This document shows, in pieces, positions 1 through 4,604 of a DNA stretch of 8,426 nucleotides. The notes under the pieces were generated by a model that saw nothing but the letters and a program-made list of their open reading frames with translations, was not told where the DNA came from and did not search any database. This DNA comes from Micrococcaceae bacterium. Lineage in GTDB: Bacteria; Actinomycetota; Actinomycetes; Actinomycetales; Micrococcaceae. Location: assembly GCA_003486025.1 (NCBI GenBank), contig DNHA01000073.1:1-8426 (forward strand), in the 5' to 3' direction. Position 1 is the stretch's first letter. Each line of letters opens with the position of its first letter. The translations under genes were made by a program, and so were the position numbers.

Positions 1-24
1 GCTAACCAACTGCGCTACAGGGCC
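1..24 (-). tRNA. Partial tRNA, probably second tRNA-Asp copy (5' part only)
   Basis: These 24 bases are identical to positions 256-279, the 5' end of the complete tRNA-Asp. They cover the acceptor 5' strand and most of the D arm on the minus strand; the anticodon lies beyond the window edge. The identity stops exactly at the tRNA 5' end, so this is a gene copy and not a longer duplication. Asp is inferred from the identity; another isotype with the same 5' half cannot be excluded. Confidence 0.8.
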
Positions 25-30
25 ATGCAT

Positions 31-47
31 TTTGAAAAACTTTCAAA
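31..47 (-). repeat. Inverted repeat in the leader of the partial tRNA
   Basis: TTTGAAA (31-37) and TTTCAAA (41-47) are perfect reverse complements with a 3-base loop. In the minus-strand precursor RNA this 7-bp AU-rich hairpin would sit seven bases before the 5' end of the partial tRNA. It has no adjacent U-tract that would make it a terminator. A role in precursor folding or processing is inferred. Confidence 0.55.
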
Positions 48-58
48 TCACATAGTAA

Positions 59-80
59 AGCCCTCGGTAAACCGAGGGCT
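59..80 (-). terminator. GC-rich hairpin just downstream of tRNA-Phe, possible (leaky) terminator
   Basis: AGCCCTCGGT (59-68) and ACCGAGGGCT (71-80) form a perfect 10-bp inverted repeat, folding as 9 bp with a 4-base loop. It begins three bases after the 3' end of tRNA-Phe. On the minus strand it is followed by TTTACTATG, so the U-tract is short. It may end or attenuate the transcript, or act as a processing hairpin, because another tRNA follows only 35 bases later. Confidence 0.55.
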
Positions 81-83
81 ACG

Positions 84-156
84 TGGCTCCGACCGGCGTC
101 GATCCGGTGACCTTTCGATTTTCAGTCGAACGCTCTACCAACTGAGCTACAGAGCC
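84..156 (-). tRNA. tRNA-Phe (GAA)
   Basis: The minus strand folds as a 73-base cloverleaf. The acceptor stem GGCTCTG pairs with CGGAGCC (one G-U pair), and the anticodon stem TTCGA/TCGAA encloses the loop CTGAAAA with anticodon GAA. The T arm carries a normal TTCGA-type loop and the discriminator base is A. CCA is not encoded, so it must be added after transcription. This is the third tRNA of the operon, 49 bases from tRNA-Asp. Confidence 0.96.
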
Positions 157-161
157 TGGCA

Positions 162-172
162 CCACTAAGTGG
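162..172 (-). repeat. Short palindrome in the tRNA-Phe leader
   Basis: CCACT (162-166) and AGTGG (168-172) are reverse complements around one base. As RNA it would fold as 4 bp with a 3-base loop, five bases from the 5' end of tRNA-Phe. It is weak alone and is listed because each tRNA spacer has an element in this place. Confidence 0.35.
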
Positions 173-180
173 ACACCAGA

Positions 181-200
181 TTTATTGTCTAAACAATAAA
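181..200 (-). repeat. AU-rich inverted repeat downstream of tRNA-Asp
   Basis: TTTATTGT (181-188) and ACAATAAA (193-200) are perfect 8-bp reverse complements around a 4-base loop, five bases after the 3' end of tRNA-Asp. It is too AU-rich to be a convincing terminator; a processing or spacing role is inferred. Confidence 0.5.
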
Positions 201-205
201 CCGAG

Positions 206-279
206 CGACCCTGACGGGACTCGAACCCGCGACCTCCGCCGTGACAGGGCGGCGCGCTAACCAACTGCGCTACAGGGCC
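206..279 (-). tRNA. tRNA-Asp (GTC)
   Basis: The minus strand gives a 74-base cloverleaf. Acceptor strands GGCCCTG and CAGGGTC pair over 7 bp with one G-U, and the anticodon stem CCGCC/GGCGG encloses CTGTCAC with anticodon GTC. The T arm loop is TTCGAGT and the discriminator is G, a known Asp identity element. No CCA is encoded. Its first 24 bases recur exactly at 1-24. Confidence 0.97.
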
Positions 280-292
280 TTGCTTTCGCAAG
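279..292 (-). repeat. GNRA-type hairpin abutting the tRNA-Asp 5' end
   Basis: On the minus strand CTTGC and GCAAG form a 5-bp stem closed by GAAA, a GNRA tetraloop. The last base of the hairpin is the first base of tRNA-Asp (279), so it sits exactly at the expected RNase P cleavage point and competes with the acceptor stem for one base. The function is inferred. Confidence 0.45.
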
Positions 293-312
293 CCAATGAA
301 TTTCTTCATCTG

Positions 313-332
313 ACAACCAACAAGTTGGCTGT
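313..332 (-). repeat. Hairpin downstream of tRNA-Glu
   Basis: The core CCAAC (317-321)/GTTGG (324-328) is flanked by ACA (313-315)/TGT (330-332). The intervening pair 316/329 is a mismatch on the plus strand but a G-U wobble in minus-strand RNA. That gives a continuous 9-bp RNA stem only in the tRNA-coding sense. It lies three bases after the 3' end of tRNA-Glu. Confidence 0.45.
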
Positions 333-335
333 TTG

Positions 336-408
336 TACCCCCAACGGGATTCGAACCCGTGCCGCTGCCGTGAAAGGGCAGTGTCCTAGGCCGCTAGACG
401 ATGGGGGC
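336..408 (-). tRNA. tRNA-Glu (TTC)
   Basis: The minus strand folds as a 73-base cloverleaf. Acceptor strands GCCCCCA and TGGGGGT pair with a G-U at the first position, and the anticodon stem CTGCC/GGCAG encloses CTTTCAC with anticodon TTC. The T stem is ACGGG/CCCGT and the discriminator is A. CCA is not encoded. It is the first gene of the operon, about 38 bases downstream of the predicted transcription start. Confidence 0.96.
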
Positions 409-453
409 CTATATCTGCTTCGGTTTCTTGCGTCTCCGTAGCGGACTTCAACA

Positions 454-482
454 ACTATACGTGGCCTTTTTACCTTTTGCAA
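454..482 (-). promoter_or_regulatory. Predicted promoter of the tRNA-Glu-Asp-Phe operon
   Basis: On the minus strand TTGCAA (477-482) and TATAGT (454-459) are separated by exactly 17 bases. They match the sigma-70/SigA consensus at 4/6 and 5/6. Transcription would start near 446-447 and reach tRNA-Glu at 408. It lies back to back with the metallopeptidase gene. Confidence 0.65.
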
Positions 483-530
483 AATCGGCCTTCGGGGCAG
501 TTTTATCGGACTCAAATCGACGCTGAACAG

Positions 531-536
531 TAGGCT
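531..536 (+). promoter_or_regulatory. Possible -10 box placing a leaderless start at 543
   Basis: TAGGCT fits the loose actinobacterial TANNNT pattern and ends six bases before the ATG at 543, the spacing expected if transcription starts on the A of the start codon. No convincing Shine-Dalgarno sequence precedes 543. No good -35 is seen, so this remains a weak call. Confidence 0.3.
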
Positions 537-542
537 TGAAAT

Positions 543-914
543 ATGAATTTGGAGATGGATGACGACGAGTTTGACGACCTGGTCCAGGCGGCTGTCGACA
601 GCATTCCGCAGAGCGCTGTCGACATGATGGACAACGTCATTTTCTTTATCGAAGACGAATACGAACCACTCCCTGGAGAACCGAAAAACACCGAGATTCT
701 GGGCTTATATGAGGGTGTCGCTCTTACTGAACGCGATCTTGACTGGGCTTCGGGCGCCTTGCCAGACCGGATTACAATTTTCAAAAACCCGACTCTAAGA
801 GCCTGCGAAACGCGAGAGGATGTCATCCGCGAAGTACGCATTACAGTCATGCATGAAGTGGCGCACCACTTCGGAATCGACGACGATAAATTGCACGATC
901 TGGGCTGGGGATAG
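543..914 (+). CDS. Minimal zinc metallopeptidase (DUF1025/Zincin_1-type)
   Basis: This 123-residue protein has no signal peptide and is likely cytoplasmic. Near its C terminus is the zincin motif H104-E105-V-A-H108-H109, followed by F-G-I-D-D-D and the closing L-H-D-L-G-W characteristic of the small 'metallopeptidase family protein' group (PF06262). The two motif histidines should bind zinc and Glu105 should activate water; substrates of the family are essentially unknown. The N terminus is acidic. The start at 543 is preferred because M-N-L-E-M followed by an acidic stretch resembles homologues as I remember them. The next ATG (555) has GGAG immediately next to it, too close to serve as a ribosome binding site. 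The gene stands alone, divergent from the tRNA operon. Confidence 0.9.
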   Translation: MNLEMDDDEFDDLVQAAVDSIPQSAVDMMDNVIFFIEDEYEPLPGEPKNTEILGLYEGVALTERDLDWASGALPDRITIFKNPTLRACETREDVIREVRITVMHEVAHHFGIDDDKLHDLGWG

Positions 915-1281
915 CAAAATTTCATTAAAACTAATATTGAGATGTGCGTCACGAAATTTGCTCGAACTGGCCTAAAATTTACTTCGCCAATGTTTGCCGA
1001 AGCCTGCGTCGGGGGCTCAAGGCCGACATGCCGAAATTTTATTTACCTGTGACTGCAGCGAATCGCACCGTGGTTCCACTGCGTGAAACTTTTTTACTCT
1101 GCGACAAGTGAAGCGGCGTCATGACGAAGATGGCATTATCCCTCGACTCGCATCTTCCTGCTCAGTTATCTTTGCTTTCCGGTTTCTGCCATCTTTGAAC
1201 CGTTGGGCGCACAAAGCATCGTGGCCCGCCACTCTCAATGGGCACTTTTCTAAGCCACGAACGTTTTAGTCTGCCTAAACC

Positions 1282-1287
1282 TATATA
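1282..1287 (+). promoter_or_regulatory. Possible distal -10 box
   Basis: TATATA is preceded by the small inverted repeat TTTAG/CTAAA (about 1265-1278) but has no recognisable -35 at 16-18 bases. If used, it would give the downstream hydrolase a 5' UTR of nearly 400 bases beginning with a UUCG-loop hairpin. Confidence 0.25.
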
Positions 1288-1529
1288 AGGACGCAGTTAC
1301 GGCGGGCTTCGGCCTCGATCTTGCATGTCGCGCTGCCAAGTAACGAATGCAGACCCAGTTCCACGACTTTCGTGTTTCCGCACAGTCAAGATAACGAATC
1401 AAACGTCATCAAACCTGGCAGTTGAAGGACTTTTACTTCCCTTCGAAAACCCAAAAACCATACCTTTTAAGCGACCTTCGCCCATATCACTCTGAAATTA
1501 GCGGAAGAAATCCCATCGATGTAATTCTT

Positions 1530-1547
1530 GTGACTGGTGTGACTAGT
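1530..1547 (+). repeat. 9-bp tandem direct repeat, possible response-regulator site
   Basis: GTGACTGGT (1530-1538) is followed directly by GTGACTAGT (1539-1547), eight of nine bases identical. The pair ends one base before a possible -35 box, the usual place for an activator site. Loosely conserved direct repeats are typical of OmpR-type regulators such as MtrA, which controls cell-wall hydrolase genes in other actinobacteria. Assignment to MtrA is inference. Confidence 0.4.
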
Positions 1548-1548
1548 G

Positions 1549-1578
1549 TTGCCAAGCACCTCTTTTTTGGCCTAGTGT
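1549..1578 (+). promoter_or_regulatory. Possible proximal promoter of the NlpC/P60 gene
   Basis: TTGCCA (1549-1554; 5/6 to the -35 consensus) and TAGTGT (1573-1578; fits TANNNT) are 18 bases apart. The transcript would carry a 5' UTR of roughly 95 bases. The weak -10 box would suit activator dependence through the adjacent repeat. Confidence 0.35.
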
Positions 1579-1678
1579 GCTATTTGGGACCTTGACCAAA
1601 TCGCAACATTTCGATCTCGAAAAATTACGATCTGGCCTTTTCCCAACTGTCATCACCTGAATACTAGTGAGGAACGAT

Positions 1679-3313
1679 ATGGCGAACCGCCACTCGCTCG
1701 GCGTTGCCGCGTGCACCCTGGCCCTAGCAGTCTCATGTCTTGCTGGCGCCGTCCCGGCATCTGCCGCACCGTCGGCAAAGCTTCCCACGGCTATTTCGGT
1801 TGCAGCTGCACCGTCAAACACTTCATTGCCCTCAGCGGCAGAGGTAGCGGCTGCCAAGTCGGACAAGAACGCTACTAACAACATGATCGCCCGCCTCGAA
1901 GCCTCACTTGCTTCAAGCCGAGCTGACCTCCAGCGTGTTGAAACCGCCGCGCTAGAAGCACAAGAATCGTTGCTGACTGCCGGGCAGGAACGCGATTTGC
2001 GTTCCGCCGAGGCTGACAAAGCAGTTGAGCAGGTCAAATATGCGAAGCAGTACCTAGCCCAGAGCCGCAATGACCTTGGTGCTATCGCTTCGGATATGTA
2101 CCGCAACGGTGCCAGCAACTCCAGCATTGGCATCCTGCTACAGGATGATGAATCAAACGACATCTTCTACAAGGCCGCCACCATGAGTGCCTTGAGTGAG
2201 AACCGCTCCCAGACGGTCAACACGGCCTCCGAAGCCGAAGCCCTCGTCACTGCTTGGGAAGAGTACGCAGACACCGCTCAGAAGGCCGCCAAAGCTGCCG
2301 CAGTGAACTATGACGAGGCTGCGACTACCGCTACCTCCACTCTGAACACCTACGAATCGTCGATCACTCCTCAGAAGGAACTTCGCGATGAACTTATTGG
2401 TCATCTTTCAGTCCTAAAGGAAAAAGAAGAAGCAGTAGTTCGTAAGCAGATCGCCGAACAAGAGGAAAAAGCTCAGGAAGCGGCTCTGAAGAAAGTCATC
2501 GAGACTCCGCAGGCCGATGAGCCGGTCTCGAAAGATGACTTGGCCACCGCGCAACCACTTGCTGTAGAAACTCCTCAGGAATTCGAAGCTCTTGATTCCG
2601 AAGATGGCGACAAATCAAAGCTAAGAACTTTAACTCCGAAGGTGATCGAGCTCGAGAAGAACGAGCCGAAGGAATCAGAGAAGCCGAAGGAAACCCAGGC
2701 TCCTAAGGAAACCGAAAAGCCGAAGGAAACTCAGAAGCCAAAGGCTAACCCAAAGCCGAAGGAAACCGAGAAGCCAAAGGTCATGCCACAGGCTCCTGAA
2801 AAGCCAAAGGTTATCGAAGCTCCGAAGCCAGAACCTAAGAAGGTTCAGCCAAAGGCCCCCGAAAAGCCCAAGGTGACTCCGAAGCCAAAGCCTGAACCTG
2901 AGGTGAAGAAAGAAGAGCCTAAGCAGGAGACCAATAACAGCAACTATTCTGCTGCGATCTCTTGGGCCTTGAAAACCGCTGCTGATCCGAGCAAGGGTTA
3001 CGTCTACGGCGCCAACGGACCAAATGTTTTTGACTGCTCCAGCTTCTCCAAGAAGGCGTTCGCCCAATCTGGCATCAACCTTCCACGTAGTTCCAGCCAG
3101 CAGTACGCGAGTGCTCCTCAGTATGTCTCGCTGAACGAGCTACGCCCGGGTGACTTGGTGTTCTCGTCCTCTAATGGTGGCGCTTCGTTCTACCACGTGG
3201 CTATCTACATCGGTAACGGCCAAGTAGTTCACGCTCGTAACCCAGGTGCAGGTATCTCGACGACCCCACTGAGCTGGGTCAACAACCTGCATTCGAAGGC
3301 AGCACGCTACTAA
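1679..3313 (+). CDS. Secreted coiled-coil NlpC/P60 peptidoglycan endopeptidase
   Basis: The protein has 544 residues. The start at ATG 1679 follows GAGGA with 5 bases between them; an in-frame GTG at 1667 overlaps that ribosome binding site and is unlikely. Residues 1-29 form a signal peptide ending A-S-A/A. Residues about 45-270 are an Ala/Glu/Lys-rich helical, coiled-coil region like that of RipA- and PcsB-type hydrolases, where it can fold over or regulate the catalytic domain. Residues about 328-418 are a Lys/Pro/Glu linker. The C-terminal 120 residues are an NlpC/P60 (C40) domain with Cys453 (FDCSSF), His506 (YHVAIY) and His518 (VVHARNPG) as the Cys-His-His triad. Family members cut D-gamma-glutamyl-diaminoacyl or similar stem-peptide bonds, often for daughter-cell separation. 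The exact bond and any RipA-like septal role are inferred. It is transcribed alone and has its own terminator. Confidence 0.93.
   Translation: MANRHSLGVAACTLALAVSCLAGAVPASAAPSAKLPTAISVAAAPSNTSLPSAAEVAAAKSDKNATNNMIARLEASLASSRADLQRVETAALEAQESLLTAGQERDLRSAEADKAVEQVKYAKQYLAQSRNDLGAIASDMYRNGASNSSIGILLQDDESNDIFYKAATMSALSENRSQTVNTASEAEALVTAWEEYADTAQKAAKAAAVNYDEAATTATSTLNTYESSITPQKELRDELIGHLSVLKEKEEAVVRKQIAEQEEKAQEAALKKVIETPQADEPVSKDDLATAQPLAVETPQEFEALDSEDGDKSKLRTLTPKVIELEKNEPKESEKPKETQAPKETEKPKETQKPKANPKPKETEKPKVMPQAPEKPKVIEAPKPEPKKVQPKAPEKPKVTPKPKPEPEVKKEEPKQETNNSNYSAAISWALKTAADPSKGYVYGANGPNVFDCSSFSKKAFAQSGINLPRSSSQQYASAPQYVSLNELRPGDLVFSSSNGGASFYHVAIYIGNGQVVHARNPGAGISTTPLSWVNNLHSKAARY
2664..2931 (+). 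repeat. Lys/Pro/Glu-rich degenerate repeat region within the hydrolase gene
   Basis: The DNA repeats variants of AAGCCGAAGGAAACC, encoding units such as EKPKETQ, PKETEKPK and APEKPKV. Third positions vary (CCG, CCA and CCC for Pro), so the repeat is maintained as protein more than as recent DNA duplication. It joins the coiled-coil to the catalytic domain and is probably an extended, positively charged wall-spanning or wall-binding linker. Copy number may vary between strains. Confidence 0.75.
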
Positions 3314-3331
3314 GCCCGCTCACCTTTGCAG

Positions 3332-3369
3332 AAAATGCTTCCGTAGTCTTCTGACTACGGAAGCATTTT
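3332..3369 (+). terminator. Rho-independent terminator of the NlpC/P60 gene
   Basis: A perfect 17-bp stem, AAAATGCTTCCGTAGTC (3332-3348) and its complement (3353-3369), closes on a 4-base loop. T residues follow on the plus strand and A residues precede it, so it may work in both directions. It lies 19 bases after the stop codon. Confidence 0.9.
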
Positions 3370-3425
3370 TCTTATCCGTTGCTCGACTAACAGCCCACGA
3401 GCTATTATTCATCTACAGCAAGAAA

Positions 3426-3457
3426 ATGGCCCGGAAAGTTCTCTCTTTCCGGGCCAT
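3426..3457 (-). terminator. Rho-independent terminator of the universal stress gene
   Basis: ATGGCCCGGAAAG (3426-3438) and CTTTCCGGGCCAT (3445-3457) form a perfect 13-bp stem with a 6-base loop. On the minus strand it is followed by TTTCTTG and lies 8 bases after the usp stop. Together with 3332-3369 it insulates the two convergent genes. Confidence 0.85.
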
Positions 3458-3465
3458 CTAGGTTT

Positions 3466-4434
3466 TTACTCGGCGTTGGTGTCAAAATTCTTTCGGTCAG
3501 CCAAACGAGGGTCATCGCTGTCTGGTACCACCATGACCGGCCCCTTGGAATGGTGCAATACTCCCTGGCTGGTAGAGCCAAGCAACATACCGGCAAAGCC
3601 GCCTCGACCACGCGAGCCTGTCACGGTAAGTACTGCATGCTCCGATTCGCGGATCAATACCTCCACCGGAGGTCCAGAAATCACATCGGTTTCCACTTCG
3701 ACAGTCGGATAGTGCGACTTAATCCAGCGCTCGCCCACGTCCATTTGATAGCGGACGTCTTCAAGTACCGCTTCTTGGTCCACCGTGGCTGGCATCCAGG
3801 CCAACGCCGCGGAGACCGGAGAAACAGCGCAAACCACACGAAGTTTGAGGCCTCGCGCTTGCGCCGCATCGGCTGCGGCTAGTACCGCAGACCTAGCTCT
3901 TTCCGACCCGTCAACACCAACAACAATTGTCTGGCGTTCCGGAGCGTCTTCCTGAGCCTGTTCCTGCTCTTTAGCCATGGACAACGGCACAACAACCGTT
4001 GGGCATTTGGCATGTGCCGGCAATGCGGACGAAACCGACCCCAACAGCCGGCCCACGAAACCGCCACGGCCACGCGTTCCAACAACTACCAGTTCGGCAT
4101 CTGCACTGAGGTCCAGCAGAACACCGGATGGGTCTCCAGACTCAATATAAGTGCGGATAGTAGCTTCGCTGCCTTCGAGTTCCGCGCGTGCCTGACGCAC
4201 GATGTCCTCGGCGCCTCCACGGATTAAATCATCATCCAAAGTTGAATAGCCTGCGTCCATGGACGAGGCAGCAAAAACCGGAATTGTGTAGGCGGATACG
4301 ATATTCAACACGCTGCCACGGCGAACCGCTTCGCGTTCGGCCCAGCGCAAAGCACATTTACTTTGCTGGGACCCGTCGGCACCGACGACAATACCTTCGA
4401 TTTTTTCAGTTCCGACTGGTGCTTCGTCACTCAT
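3466..4434 (-). CDS. Tandem-domain universal stress protein (UspA family)
   Basis: The protein has 322 residues in two UspA domains, about 11-150 and 168-304. Each starts with a VVG-x-D-G-S beta strand motif (VVGADGS at 16-22, VVGVDGS at 171-177). Each ends with the ATP-binding pattern G-2x-G-9x-G-S, at 119-133 and 273-287, so both domains are expected to bind ATP. A charged linker (about 152-166) separates them. Tandem Usp proteins are abundant in actinobacteria, where some act in dormancy, hypoxia or general stress; no specific role can be read here. ATG 4434 is supported by GAGGAG with 8 bases of spacing on the minus strand. The gene is divergent from the purine permease and convergent with the hydrolase. 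Confidence 0.94.
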   Translation of the reverse strand: MSDEAPVGTEKIEGIVVGADGSQQSKCALRWAEREAVRRGSVLNIVSAYTIPVFAASSMDAGYSTLDDDLIRGGAEDIVRQARAELEGSEATIRTYIESGDPSGVLLDLSADAELVVVGTRGRGGFVGRLLGSVSSALPAHAKCPTVVVPLSMAKEQEQAQEDAPERQTIVVGVDGSERARSAVLAAADAAQARGLKLRVVCAVSPVSAALAWMPATVDQEAVLEDVRYQMDVGERWIKSHYPTVEVETDVISGPPVEVLIRESEHAVLTVTGSRGRGGFAGMLLGSTSQGVLHHSKGPVMVVPDSDDPRLADRKNFDTNAE

Positions 4435-4537
4435 CAGACTCGCTCCTCATTGACCTGTGATGGCATTGGGTGTGACCCCTCTTACAACCAATGTACTTCC
4501 AATCTTCTCCGACAGTGTGAGTTAGGTCTAGTAATTT

Positions 4538-4560
4538 CACGCTGAGCCTACTCAGCTGTG
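4538..4560. promoter_or_regulatory. Palindrome between usp and the purine permease, possible operator
   Basis: GCTGAG (4541-4546) and CTCAGC (4551-4556) are perfect inverted repeats around CCTA. CAC (4538-4540) and GTG (4558-4560) extend the symmetry, with one extra base at 4557. It lies about 35-50 bases upstream of the predicted permease -10 box in the divergent promoter region, so a regulator bound here could affect either gene. There is no T-tract that would make it a terminator. Confidence 0.45.
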
Positions 4561-4591
4561 AGATCAGTATGAACCCATGCCTAAAACGTCA

Positions 4592-4597
4592 TAGAAT
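4592..4597 (+). promoter_or_regulatory. -10 box for a leaderless permease mRNA
   Basis: TAGAAT matches TATAAT at 5/6 and ends seven bases before the ATG at 4605, so transcription should start on or next to the A of that codon. The -35 region (around 4569-4574) is poor. This box is the main reason for choosing 4605 as the start. Confidence 0.55.
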
Positions 4598-4604
4598 TTT
4601 TACC

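Larger units (their letters stand above)
915..1678. other. Long intergenic region upstream of the NlpC/P60 gene
   Basis: About 760 bases hold no ORF that I believe. Open frames here are under 30 codons and lack good ribosome binding sites. What can be seen is a small inverted repeat GTCGG/CCGAC (1008-1027), an AT-rich box CTATATAAGG (1281-1290) followed by a GGC-TTCG-GCC tetraloop hairpin (1305-1314), two copies of TAACGAAT (1341-1348 and 1392-1399), and a 9-bp tandem repeat next to a possible promoter (1530-1578). The content fits an extended regulatory region or long 5' UTR. I recognise no known riboswitch. Confidence 0.6.

Noticed and set aside
79..515. Open frames of 66-76 codons on both strands over the tRNA cluster
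   Set aside because: They run through the tRNA genes; the apparent proteins (for example with VAQLV and GFESR motifs) are well-known translations of tRNA sequence.
512..952. 146-codon minus-strand frame opposite the metallopeptidase gene
   Set aside because: It is antisense to a gene with a clear HExxHH family signature, is Ser/Arg-rich and has no family resemblance.
1028..1111. 27-codon frame starting MPKFYLPVTA in the long intergenic region
   Set aside because: No good ribosome binding site, no recognisable motif, and of a length expected by chance.
1121..1198. 25-codon frame starting MTKMALSLDS
   Set aside because: No convincing ribosome binding site or motif; likely chance.
1592..1620. 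TTGACC as a -35 box for the hydrolase gene
   Set aside because: The sequence 16-18 bases downstream (around TCTCGA) is not an acceptable -10 box.
915..1678. c-di-AMP (ydaO/yuaA) riboswitch upstream of the NlpC/P60 gene
   Set aside because: This class does precede some actinobacterial hydrolase genes, but I could not find its conserved G-rich core or stem arrangement here.
1543..2163. 206-codon minus-strand frame
   Set aside because: Ser/Ala/Arg-rich shadow of the signal peptide and coiled-coil part of the hydrolase gene, which has a proper start and domains.
2660..2935. CRISPR-like short repeats
   Set aside because: The repeats have no unique spacers of constant length and are in frame, encoding a Lys/Pro/Glu linker.
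2675..3067. 130-codon minus-strand frame with repeated LRSLGFLRL-like units
   Set aside because: It is the antisense reading of the Lys/Pro repeat; its regular pattern comes from the sense-strand repeat.
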